Shown: one piece after another, positions 35,797-47,800 of the stretch | Layout: every line of letters starts with the position of its first letter | How positions within the stretch are numbered: position 1 is the first letter of the stretch | Source: Patellaria atrata CBS 101060 | Taxonomy: Eukaryota > Ascomycota > Dothideomycetes > Patellariales > Patellariaceae | Length of the DNA stretch: 61,698 bases | Direction: 5' to 3' | Assembly (NCBI GenBank): GCA_010093705.1 | Contig: MU006105.1 | Location: 486,615 to 548,312 of the forward strand | The notes under the pieces: model-generated | Told to the model about the DNA's origin: nothing | The model's input: only the letters and a program-made list of their open reading frames with translations | The model's database searches: none | Made by a program: the position numbers and the translations under genes

Positions 35797-38700
35797 AAAG
35801 AGGATACGGAAAGCGCATTAACAGCGGAAACATCAATATCATAATAACTAACTTCGGATAGACTAGTACTAATATGGAAATGGCGTTGAAATAGGAAGAT
35901 AATACGCAAAAGTAAGAATAAAACGATATGAGGAAAGAAGACTTCTAGCATAAATTAGCATAGCACGACTTGAAGCGACAAGCTAGAATGACCGGAGGTA
36001 TAGAAAATAGATTAACTCTAGGATACCCGAATAAATGGGAAGCGGTAGAATGCGGACGGTATAAGGAAAGGTATGCTAGAAATAGATTGACATAGGCCAT
36101 TAGCTAAACTTCTTACGACTTTACCATGCAAAAGCTTACAACATGCACAATTGCTCCCACAACCGACGAGAATGCTCTCATACCGTATAGTGACCGTAAG
36201 CAGTGCCTATTGTACCGTATGCGTCCTTTTAACCTTAGGTGGAGTGTGCCGGTATTTCGAATATCTTCGCCCTCTGCATCCAAAAGAGACCGGGGAATCT
36301 TCTCGACAGCATCGAAGATCTTGGCCCTTATATCCAATTGTTTGATGCTATCCACGACTCCGCGTGTCGATTGTGAATCTGGATCTTTCTCCTGTGTCGA
36401 GGCAATCACTAGGGAAGCAAGCCACATCAGCTAGGACGGCGTGCCAAACTGCTCAGATCGACGAGGCAGCAAGCAGAACCTATGGTTTAACTCTGAATGA
36501 TACAGTACATGAAAGATTGACACAAGGAGTGTCAGCTTCACGGCCGGCTCATCGTCTATCCCTTATTCTTCTCCGTTGTGTGATTTCTTTGCCGGGGAAA
36601 AATGCCAAGACCAACGGATTTCGGCAAGCCGCGCCGTCCAGACGACAGCATTGAAGGGTTGGGAGTTTTTGATAGAAACTAAATGTTGTGAACGCGTTGT
36701 TTATAGAGTGGAATGCTTGAAGAAGCTAAAGGAGAGATGCTGCTGATGTTTTGTAGGGGAAGCCCGGGGGAGGCTGCTGAAGGCGGCGAAGCGGAGAAGG
36801 CATGCTATCGACCAAACCGCATATTTTCATACTAGAGTAGAGCGGAGCTCGCTAGGAAGAGTCAGTTCACCCTCAAAGATATTCTTTAGAACTGCATGCA
36901 CATCGTTGTCGTTGAGAGGGACCGGTGTTGACCGCGTCGACCTCGGACGATCGTAGGGCAAGTTCGCCGTCAAGGCAATGCTCAGGTGATGGCGGAATAT
37001 TTACGAGATGAAGCGCATCACAGAATGTAAAGAGGGAAGCTGTAGAACCGCAGATGAGGGCGTGGGCAGATGCAATGGGCGCTGTTGGGCGTCGTGCTTG
37101 GATGATCTGAAGGCGGAGAAGGCGAAAAAAAAAAAGAAAAAAAGAAGGCCTCCTCGCCCGGAAGGCGGAGGGGCGCGAAGGAGGGTAATGTGAAATCGTT
37201 CCGCTCAACCAGACATTGCCTAAGACGAAGGAATGGCTTTCATGAGCACGAGAAAGCGCAAGGAAGGTGGTTGGAGGAAGCGGGGAGGGTGAGTCGAAAG
37301 TTCGAAGAGAAAAGCTCGGTTTTCCGTAGAGGCCTGATGCCATGACGCAACGATTCTTCAGCAGCAACGAAAGAGAACAGGACCGCATTTCGACCAAATA
37401 TTTTGATATTCTAACAAAACAAGCAAACCAAGGCCAAACCTCAGGTGATGCCTAACTAGAAAGCATCCAAACATGAAAACGTCCTTCAAAATGTTTTTTT
37501 GGACGGGGAGGGTCCAACCGGCGAAGATCTGACGTACTGTACAAGCTCCGAACTCCTCAAACGAACATAACGATCGACGGATTTTGGAAATAAGAAAGAA
37601 CCGCAAGCCCTGCATGAATGCCTTGCTTGTAGCTTGGATAAATGAGATGTATGATCCCCCGTAGAACGATATGAACTCCTTAGGTGCAGTATGCACTGCT
37701 GTGCATACCTTCATCACCGATCTCGACCGGAAAACAACGGAATAAGCTGAGTGATTTGTACCAAGGGTAACAGCTTTCGTGGACAGCCGTACGACCTTTC
37801 TGGAGCGCCATTGCCAGGGAGGACATGGAGATGAGGAGAAAGAGGGAAAGGGATTGACACAACGGAGAGGGGGTATACGAATACATGGAGGGCATAATGC
37901 AGAAGACGCGGAACGAGAGACTCTCCATCGTAAAGCAGCATTAAGGTCCCCTGAAGAATCTATATTGTGGCGGTAAGGGATTGATGGGATGAAGTGAAAG
38001 TCAAGACACACGAAGGAGTCTGCGTAGATATGTTGAGAGATTGAGTTCAACCTACCCGTCTGCGCATCGGCGTACGATGAGCCAAGCTCCCTTCGATGCC
38101 AATGTGCTGGAATTCGGAGTTTTTGCAGAGAAGAACAAAATCGCACGGCGTTCTGTCAGCATGCCGCGTAGACACAAGGATAGGAAGATAATGGATATTG
38201 AGCGGTGGTGGTGAGAGAACCGAAAACGGAAAACGATCTTCCGAAGCTGCAGAAGGTAATATATTCGTCCCATGAGTCGAGTAAGAAACCCGTTGATAAG
38301 CTGACCTGGGTTCCACGATATACGGAAATATAGACCATGTTCAGTGCCACAGCATGAATAGATCTCGATAGAAGAAAACGTAGAAGCGCGGCGTTTCCAT
38401 CGACATTGGACGTTCTTCCTTGGGCGGAAGGTGTTACGTTATAGGATTCTCCCAGCAAAGGCTAAAAGAAAGTTCCCTAGTGCCCTAAGAAAAACATGTA
38501 TAAGAGAGAGGACTTACTTATTGGCTAAGTTCCCAAGAAAACGTTAGAAAAATGCAGGAAGAAACTCTATCAAGGTTGAAGGAAAAGGATGCAAAATCTG
38601 ATCCAAGGTATGGGAGAAAGCTGTGCATTTGAGCACAGAGAACATGAGGAGTTTCTGCTCGAATGGTTCGTCGGATAGGTGGACCGTATTCCGGTTAAAT

Positions 38701-41700
38701 CTCCTAGAAGTAGAGGCTGAATGAAGATCCCAGCCACGCATTGAGGCGCCAAAGTATCTGATACGCAACGGTTTGAATTATGCCCAACAAACTTTGCAAC
38801 TGCGTCTCATCAGGTCTTCACGTTGTGCAGTTCCATAGAAACCTAATAGATGATCATACTATTACAAGCTTGTACGTCAATCACAAGGAAATTATTCTTC
38901 AGCATGGGTTGGATAAGGCCCCTTGTGATTGATGATCTGGGCCTCCCCCTGCTCATGCAGTGCTCTATCGGAACTATAGAGACTTGCAGAAGTTCGTCAG
39001 CAGTCAGCAAGCAAGTAAAGGCGATATCTGAACGTACCGTATCTCTACTCGCTCTAGGGGAGAAAGGACGGGAAAAGATGGAGAAAGAGATGAGAAAGGA
39101 CACGAATACGATATGGATTGAACCGATTGTACCGAAAAGCACCAGTGGCAACCGGAATTGGCAAAAGGACTTTCTCAGATATCCATCTACAACACGAACT
39201 CGTTCGGTTCCAACTGTAACAATATTTTTCCGCGACCGGTATTGTTCGGTTTGACACCTATACACCCTGAAGGCGATCAAGATCAACCTTGCGGGGTAAG
39301 GAAGCTTATCGAGAATCGACAGTTTGGACCTGCATATGTAGACAAGGCCATATATTGAAGCATTCAATTAGAGTTTCCAACCGCAGCGCCATACTCTCAG
39401 CAGTTCAGCATGTTTCAACGGATATCTCAACACCATGAACATGGTCTCCCTGTTGTCAGCATCCAGCAAATGTCCTCCCGGCCTCCCCGATGTGAGGATC
39501 TACTACCGGCTTTCTACCTCTAGTCGCGGAGGCCAATGTAGATTCGTAATGGACAGAAACGGGATATCTGCGGTAGGAAAGTTTGGTGTCGGGTAAAGGT
39601 GAAAATTTCTCGGGGGTAACCTGATAAGGGGGACTCTGAGCGGCTTTTAGGTGGGTCAGTAATAATGACACAAGCATCTGTGGAGTCGTGAGAAGGTCTA
39701 ACTATCCGCTACTCTACTCTGTAGACCGTACCTAGACGGTCCTCGGTGGTCTCGTCAGACGTCAGATCCGCACTTCGCCAGACACGTGGGTCGCTGCAAC
39801 GACGTTTACGGTTTCGATAATTGATCCGGATTGCCGCATGAAGCTAAATTGCTTCTAGAAAACTTTCAGGGAGATAGTGGTTGATTCATGTGAGTGAGAC
39901 GGCCAGGGCACGCTTACTCGCTGGGGAAGCATGAGATACCGTCTACCCCCGCCATCGTACCCGGTACTTTCATTTCGCCACTGGTCTGGCAAGTCGATAA
40001 GGTACTGAAGACTCTTCCCGAGGGAACCGTCGGCTTGTGATTTCCTCTTCAGAGTTGTATTGGCTCGTTTCGTAGGGTTTAGGTATCTATCTCCTGGGCG
40101 ATGTTCGGGCAGCGGGCTACAGAACGCTACATACTACGTGCGTTACGGTACTCGATAAGTGCATGTGAAGCCCGCGATGGTTGATCTATGGGCTCTGGAG
40201 AAAAAGTCAATAATATCGTTGCATGTTGTTGCGATCGTCCTTGGCCAGTGGAAGTGTTCAATGCTCATCCAGCGCGTAGTCAAGGATGACCGCTGTGGTG
40301 ATGGTAGATGATGAGGCGGCCAGAAGTCTTCCAATTATTTCTCTTTATCAGGTACGACGGTGAACTCGTATACCCCTCGCCGGCCTTCAGACTCAGCGCG
40401 CAAGTGATGTTATTTTTGGTTGACAAGCCCTGGAGAGTCCGCTCGGCCCTGCAGTCCCGCGAAGCCACCCGCATTGAGCAGGTCCCCCACAATCTGTTTG
40501 ACGCTTTCTGCCTTTCACGGCTTTTATGAAGTTGTACCGTGTTGCTGGCGGAGTTGTCCCTCTTGATTCGATACACTCTCCGAGCGCGGGTCTGGAACTT
40601 CAGCTTCATCCCCACGAATATCGACAGCAACCTCCGTTTCTGTATGGCGTGTGGGGCAATTGAGCGCCACGAAGGGAAGAATCCGGGGCAAAAGGGGGGT
40701 AAAATCAAAAGAAGAAACGCGTTGGAATCATGTTGGAATGCTGGAGTTGCGGACCGGGTCGGGAATCGCCTGTTGGACAAAAAGAAAAAACTGTCTCGTA
40801 TACCAAGTGATGGGAGTAATAAGCCTGAGGGGTAGCAAGAAGTAGCATGATCCTCAGGTCAGAGGCGGCCTTCCTTTGATAGAACCTACGGCAACTTCCC
40901 TATCGTTGCTCTACTTGAAAGAGAAAATGGGTTCAGAACTAGGTAGAGAGTACCGCAGACAAAATTCCACCGGCTCACCGACTATTCCTCTTCCCAGCAA
41001 TCGCAAGCCCTACTGAAAGTACTGTACAATACAGTGGACAGGCGCCAGGGCAACTGCAAGAGTAAATAGATGATCTGCTTTAGCACCCAACCGTGATAAG
41101 TAAGTCTACCGGTCCTAGTATTCTTCAGACTCGATGCAAGTTTGCAACTCTGCCAAGTTAAATGTAGGTAATGTACAGAACGTCAAGATCCCCAAGATAC
41201 TTTGTCCTTCTAGGCGCTAAATCTGCAATTTTCCTTCAGCTTTTCTTTGTGAGATTTGAATATAGTGGTTGGGCCAAGTCTTCCCCAGGAATCCAAGATC
41301 GACGACGCGGAAGACATCCAGATGATTGCCTATTCTGCCGCTGAACCAGCACTTTCATCCACGAAATTGTAACCCCAGCAAGAAACCCCCCACACATCCA
41401 CGACATCTCATCCATTTATGCCGTGGAACGATATCCCCCCCTCGCAGCCACTTGGATAAATGTGTCCCGAGACTGTGGTTATGGGGCGTTATTGGACATC
41501 ATATGGACGCCTCGCTAGCAGAGTAGCCCTTCACATGTGCCAGTTCTGAATCCTGAAAGGCAAAGAGGAAATAGAGGAAGACACTACTGTACTAATCATC
41601 CCGCACGCCATCACCTACTAGCCTCGGTTATCATCATGTACTGTGCTAACTTAACAAAGCTGGTTGAGTTCTTGAGTATCACTATACGTAGCTTTTATGG

Positions 41701-43551
41701 GTGGAGAAACCTGTCCGGTATGATATCGGTCTTCTGTGCTGTAAAGTTGTTGGGTAAGGGGACTTTTGACATTTTGAGACCCTATTGATTGCACACTCTC
41801 CATATGGGTTTTCGTATCACCGCAAGTCTCACCTCTCTTCTGCTGCGGACCAATAACCCTGTTACTGAAACTCGAGCAAGCAGCGCGCCGACAGCAGGGC
41901 AACAGGCTGTGGATTGTGGAGGGATTAGGGGGGAAGGGTTTTAGATGGGGGCTGTTGAGTTGGTTGTAAGACTCCGGGCTAATATTAAATGGCCACGAAA
42001 CCCCCATATTATTTCGAATCTCTCCCCGGATTTTGCATCATCTACGGTCTGTTTGCAACTAGTGGGAGATCTTGCCAGCTCTGCCTGCACCTTCCTTGTT
42101 GACACTTCACTACTGTGGTGGTTACTGCGATATCCTTATCTACAAGTCTTCTCCCTCCCCAGAGTGCCTCCCTTCTGGCTTCTGGACTGTTTCCCCCTTG
42201 ACTCTAACATCCATTATTCTACATCCCTTGCCCCTTCTGACCTTATGGACGGAAACTCCCAATAGATCTTAGACACCCCCAGATAAAGCGTGACAAGGTC
42301 ACGAACAAACAAGTCAATTGACCCAACATCTCACACACCCTCCAGGGCTTGATCACCTACATCAATACAAAGGTTACTGGACCAACAAGTTGCGCAAAGT
42401 CACAGTTACAATTCGAGATCAGAGATACAAATCAGCCCTGTCCCCTACAACATACGTGTATACTTTTTCCTCCCCCATCGAGAAAGTAGCACGTTTCGGT
42501 GCCACCGATATTTTCTCCAGTCTCCACAAAGCTTCCATTTTCAAAGTCCTAGCCGAAGAGATTACTCGTAACGGACCCAGATAAAATCCACCAGGTCATC
42601 ATCGACAAACCGTAACCGTAACCCTCGGTTTGACAGTTTGAACTTTTTTTTTTTTATCAGTGCCCTCGGTACTTTGATACTTATCTGGTTGTCATTCTCA
42701 CCGCTCTCTGTACCTTATTCCCCCCCTTTCCCCGACATCATCACCCCGATACCCCAACAATTCACCTCAGCCTCAGCCCTGCGACAGCGCAAGGGCGGTC
42801 CGACTCACGGTGTCCAAGTCTCATCTCCTGCATTATTGGCAAAAATTTGTGTCCGGTTCTAATTTCCTGCGGAGTACACTAGAATAGAGATTCTTAATCC
42901 CGGGAAGAATTCCGAAGCAGAAACAGATACTTCTTTGTCCACAAAGAGGTTATCGTATCGCTTGATTCCCGGCATCTTCTGTGGAAAATCCTTCTGCACA
43001 GTCGACGGGTGGAAAAAGGCTGACTCCGCAAGGGGCGAGAACAAGGCTCCCAAAAAAAGGTTCGTGTTATTTTTCTTTTGGCCTTTTCCCATTTCCGAAG
43101 GCCGAGTTCGAGCTGACAGTTTTTCGCCCCCAGCCAGCTCCCAGATTATCCTAGAAGTTGAGGTGTTAGGTGTCTAGGGCGGTTTAGGCACTTCGATACT
43201 TTCACAGGTACCCGCAGTCCCGCAGTCGGCGCCAACTTTTCAAGGGCATCCCACTCATTCCTAGGCATCCCTACCGCCCGGAAAGCGCCCCACAGTCCCA
43301 CACCACACCCCAGCTGCGCCAGATCGATAAACTATACCTTACGGTAACTGCAGTACAAGTATAAACTGCATTATAACTGCCACATCCCGCTACTGAAGCG
43401 ATATTTTCCGACCCTTTTCCTACGCAAACATCACCAAAACCTTCCACCTTTCCACCCCCCTTCAACATTCCACCAAAGTCACAACACCAAGAAACTATCT
43501 TGCCTTCCTCCTAACGATACTGATTAACTTGTAATAAACATCCACCGTCTC
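35797..43551. other. Gene-poor 7.7 kb upstream of creA
   Basis: Up to about 36110 this is the AT-rich relic sequence. Beyond that, base composition is normal but only unsupported frames occur; the longest are minus-strand 37358-38146 (262 codons) and 36873-37397 (174 codons), neither with a known motif. A low-complexity AAG run lies at 37126-37146. The last kilobase or two probably hold the creA promoter and a long leader with small upstream ATGs. Confidence 0.5.
43128..43313. promoter_or_regulatory. Three CreA consensus sites upstream of creA
   Basis: Sites fitting 5'-SYGGRG-3' on the minus strand occur at 43128-43133 (CCCCAG), 43288-43293 (CCCCAC) and 43308-43313 (CCCCAG), 240-420 bases before the start codon. 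Close pairs of such sites are typical of functional CreA targets, and creA is autoregulated in Aspergillus. The motif is short, so chance occurrence is possible. Confidence 0.4.
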
Positions 43552-44850
43552 ATGCAAGTTCACTCATCGTCGGTGGATTTCAAAAATCTACTGAACCCAG
43601 AGACTGCTCAGCTATCTCACCAACAGCATCTTCCTTCTCAGTCAGCATCCATGGCTGCCGCTGCATCTGTGAGCCTCATGGCTCATGGCCTTCAAAACGC
43701 TCAGCATGTGCAACCCAACCAAGAAGAGCCTCGTTCAGATCTACCCAGACCGTATAAGTGCCCACTCTGCGAAAAGGCCTTCCACAGATTAGAACATCAG
43801 ACGAGACATATTCGGACTCATACTGGTGAAAAGCCTCATGCTTGCCAGTATCCAGGCTGCTCAAAACGCTTCAGTCGATCTGATGAACTCACTCGTCACT
43901 CAAGAATACACAACAATCCCAACTCAAGAAGAGGAAACAAGCAACATAATGCCGCAGCGGCCGCCGCTAATGCAATCATGGACTCCGCAAACGCACCTGT
44001 CGCCCATATGATGCCACCACCGGTTGGAAAGCCCATCTCCCGTTCCGCTCCAGCCTCACAACTCACCTCACCAAATGTGTCACCTCCGCACTCTTTCACC
44101 AGCTATGCTAGCAACATTCCCTCCAGTCTTGGACCTTATAGCAGAAGTAACACTGGTAATGGAATCGGAAGTAGCCCCAACGGAATACCTCGTCCTCTAG
44201 AGAACATCAACATCTTGGCCACTGCTGCTTCTCAAGTGGAGAGAGAACATGCTCTACCATCGTTACTCGCACATCCAAGACATCCAAACGGATTTTCTCA
44301 CGTCTCTCATCCTTACGGAAGTGCTCGGCTCCCAAGCCTATCAGCTTATTCATATTCCACCCCGATGTCACGAAGTCATTCTCATGAAGAGGATGATCCA
44401 TATGCGCATCGTATGACAAAGAGGTCCAGACCAACTTCTCCTATGTCTACAGCGCCACCATCCCCGAGCTTTTCTCATGACTCGCTATCTCCAACGCCGG
44501 ATCATACTCCTCTCGCGACACCTGCGCACTCTCCACGCTTGAGACCACACGGTTACCTTCATGATGTTCAACTTCCTCATATCAGGCAACTCTCTCTGCA
44601 ACATGCTCCAGCCCTCGCTCCAATGGAACCTCAAACAGATGCTCAACCAACATATGTTCCTGCTCAGAGCATTGGTCTTCGCATCGGAGACATCATTTCA
44701 AGACCTGACGGTGCTCAACGCAAACTTCCCGTACCTACCGTTCCCAAAGTTGCTGTTCAAGACCTCTTGAATGGGCCGACTGGACTTACATCGGGAACTT
44801 CTTCCTCCTCAGCATCTATTGCTGGTAACGACCTGTCCGAACGCTATTAG
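43552..44850 (+). CDS. creA: Carbon catabolite repressor CreA (C2H2 zinc finger)
   Basis: A single exon of 432 residues, the usual CreA/Cre1/Mig1 length in filamentous fungi. Two zinc fingers lie at 70-90 (Cys70, Cys73, His86, His90) and 98-120 (Cys98, Cys103, His116, His120), with the highly conserved [21 protein letters not shown] and [20 protein letters not shown] stretches. An Ala run and Ser/Pro-rich chain follow, with [22 protein letters not shown] as the acidic/basic patch and VQDLLNG near the end in the repression region. In other fungi it represses alternative carbon-source genes when glucose is present. The start has the expected family form ([12 protein letters not shown]). Confidence 0.97.
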   Translation: MQVHSSSVDFKNLLNPETAQLSHQQHLPSQSASMAAAASVSLMAHGLQNAQHVQPNQEEPRSDLPRPYKCPLCEKAFHRLEHQTRHIRTHTGEKPHACQYPGCSKRFSRSDELTRHSRIHNNPNSRRGNKQHNAAAAAANAIMDSANAPVAHMMPPPVGKPISRSAPASQLTSPNVSPPHSFTSYASNIPSSLGPYSRSNTGNGIGSSPNGIPRPLENINILATAASQVEREHALPSLLAHPRHPNGFSHVSHPYGSARLPSLSAYSYSTPMSRSHSHEEDDPYAHRMTKRSRPTSPMSTAPPSPSFSHDSLSPTPDHTPLATPAHSPRLRPHGYLHDVQLPHIRQLSLQHAPALAPMEPQTDAQPTYVPAQSIGLRIGDIISRPDGAQRKLPVPTVPKVAVQDLLNGPTGLTSGTSSSSASIAGNDLSERY

Positions 44851-47800
44851 ACTCGAATCAAAAAGTTGGAGTTCAGGATCGATTAACATGATTTCTTATA
44901 TCGCAAAGGCGTAATCATCGGGCAGCGTCCGTATCTAATTGATTTGAGCGTTTTGGTAAAGGCATAGAACGGACTTGGGAAGTGGCTACAATGCCCCTCG
45001 CAAAGAGATTAAAGGCTTATGGATAAAGTAATATTGGGACTTTACACGATTTCCTTTCTCTGGGTTTCACGGTAGAAATCGGGGTGTTTTCCTTTCTTTT
45101 TTCTTTTTTTTTTTCTTCTCTTAACACATACCCCCAATGCGTGCGCTATAGCTCGCAACATGTATCTTCACTTCTCTACTCTGTTTTACTTGCTTTATTC
45201 GCCCTGTAGCGGGCCCCTTTAGAATGCTAGTCCACACTTCCTCACTTTACATAACAAAACTATTTCATGGAATGTTGGGTAGACAAAGCGAGCTACATCT
45301 TGGACCGCAGTACGTGTGCACGCTATTTGATGATCAACCATCCATCCATCCATCGCAACATGGATGAACAAATGACGCCTTCAGTGCCACTTGGCCACCC
45401 AGCCGGCAACACCATTCTCAAGGCCCCTGACTATCTCGTTACGCAATGGAATGATCAGGTCGGACAGGTGTACAGTACACGACAAGCAAGCGATTCTCGA
45501 TTTAGCAGCACGAGGAGTAACGCTAAGTAAACCATTGTATTTCTTGCACCAACTAAGTTTACCGTATGGTTTTTGTCGCTCCGCAAAAAGTATGGTAGCG
45601 TTCCCCGGAATACTTACTCCACATGCAATGAGTAAGCGGGGAAAGGCCTGCAACCACCTCAACCACTTACCGTATGGAAGAACTAGCCCCTTGAGGTTCC
45701 CTTTTTTGGGGGTGAGCATGTTTATCGCCCGCCAGTTGAGTGCCGGTGTGTCGCTTATACTACCGTCACTTTCTTTTTGTCGCTTTTCGGGGTGTATGAG
45801 GGAATCTTTGGTGGAGTTGTCGTCTGGGACTGTACTGTAGATGCACCCCGGATCACGAAAAACCCCACCATTTTTCTTGAATGATCTACAGCTGTCTGCC
45901 GCGAGAGTGTGCACCGAGATGGTGATGGGGGAACAGTCGCAGGACTTTCAGCAGACGATAACATCACACCGAAAGCGGGACACAACGATAACAACGGGTC
46001 ACTTTGCGTCTTGCGTGCTTTCCCGCCATATCTTGCTTTTGCTGTTTCTGGAGGTTGAACACGAACACGGGAGTTTCTAAAAACGGGTTATCAAGATCCT
46101 TGCGTCGGCGCGATCGTGGTTAGTTCGTGACTGATATACCCGAGCACAAGTACGCCTTTCATATGGGGGGAGGTGGTTGTAGATTGGGGGCAGCAAAGAC
46201 GTAGTAGCCGGAAACGCAGCTGTGGGGAGTGGAAAGGCCCCCTTGCTTGCATTTTCATTCCCATCCATATGTCTTTCCTTCAACAAAGACCTGGCTGAAG
46301 GGAACGGAGCAATCTATTTCCCCCCGGTGATGAGGGCTACTAGACGCAGTCATCATGTTAGACTCGTTCGCTGTAGATTGATGGCACCCCTTTAACCGAT
46401 ACAACCATGGCCAGGCGTGCCATTCAGCGTCGTTTCCCCGGACTCCTTTCGCGAGAGACGTAGGGAGAGGCCTGGTTGAGGAGTGATACTTGTTCCAGAT
46501 TTCCACATCCAACAGTGAGATAAGGAGGGACCCGGCAGATTGGGTCAGAGGGAGTGATTCCAACAGCCAGATGTTTCGAGGGGGATACAGTACGCTTGGC
46601 CTGCATCCCTCCACTCCGTCATCCTCACAACTCTGTCCAGTCTTAGACCTTGGATGGCCTTCCTCTATCTTCCTCATCACAGTATGTTAGCATCCTTTGA
46701 CGCCTCTTTTCATCTCTCATAAGCAGAACAGGGCTGCTGCTTTCGAGAAGGACGCGGTGGTCGTGGGGTACCTTACTCCACAGATCCAGTGAGATGAGGG
46801 GAGACCCCCAGAATCTTGAGGACATCATCCGGAGATTCCTTGAACGGAACACTGCAGGAATTACGAGCATTGCATCTCGCTCCTGTTCGGAGGAACTGCC
46901 TGTGAGGTACATCGCGGCCGTTGAAGGATCGAGTGTACAGATACTGTACATGTACATATATTGTACTGTACAAGTACTGTACCTTTTCAAAGTTACTTTT
47001 ACAAACCGTTACATCTAGAAGTATTTTTATCAAAGATAGCAGCACTGGACTTGAACATCCGGCCTGTCGGTAAAGCAAAGCAACAATATAAGGCCTAAAA
47101 GCAAATTTGATAGCTAATCTCAGCAACCCGCACTTACAGCTCATCCTTCTACAGTACAGTACATGTTGAAAAGAAAAAAAAAATCTTTGAGACATACAGC
47201 TCTGTAGGATCATATCTCGTTGAGCAACCAGCATACCAGGTATCATCTCACATTTCCTCACCGCCATCGGCCGCGAGGTGACCTCGGATGTCGATGTTAC
47301 ATCAGACAAACTTCTTTATCGTCCACTCTTCTCACCGCCAATCCAAGATCATAGCCGAGAACAACATCACTCTTTTGCAGCATCTTTCCGTCCGGGGCCG
47401 GAATCGCGGCAACTCGTGCCCGTTAACCGAGGTGCGCCCCGTTCCGTACCAGACGGCTTCTTGCTGAGGTTGTGATACGTTCACTCCTGGTGGATCGAGG
47501 GCGTCACAGGATCGTTTATCTTTCTTGATCTTTAAACTAACGGCCAACTTAGGCGTCACGAGTATAGGGCAAAGCTAAGGGCCATACCGTCGCGGCTGTA
47601 TCAACCAAATTTCAACTAAACAGTCATTTTTCTTTGTAGCGTCTTGTCTCCTATATTGGGTAGGACCATCACCAATAACGGATTTACACCTATATCCCCT
47701 TAAACCCACGATATCATCAGGATTAATATATAAATCCTTATACCGCTAGTTATCTTTAACGAAAAAATACTCTCCGCTCTCCCCCCCACAACGTCTCCTG

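Noticed and set aside
36113-36427. Minus-strand frame with STQEKDPDSQSTRGVV that faintly recalls dynamin GTPases
   Set aside because: The resemblance is limited to a few residues, G motifs are missing, and a rival plus-strand frame covers the same bases.
45381-45914. 177-codon minus-strand frame downstream of creA
   Set aside because: Overlapped by a 149-codon plus-strand frame, no motif, no clear promoter or intron signals.
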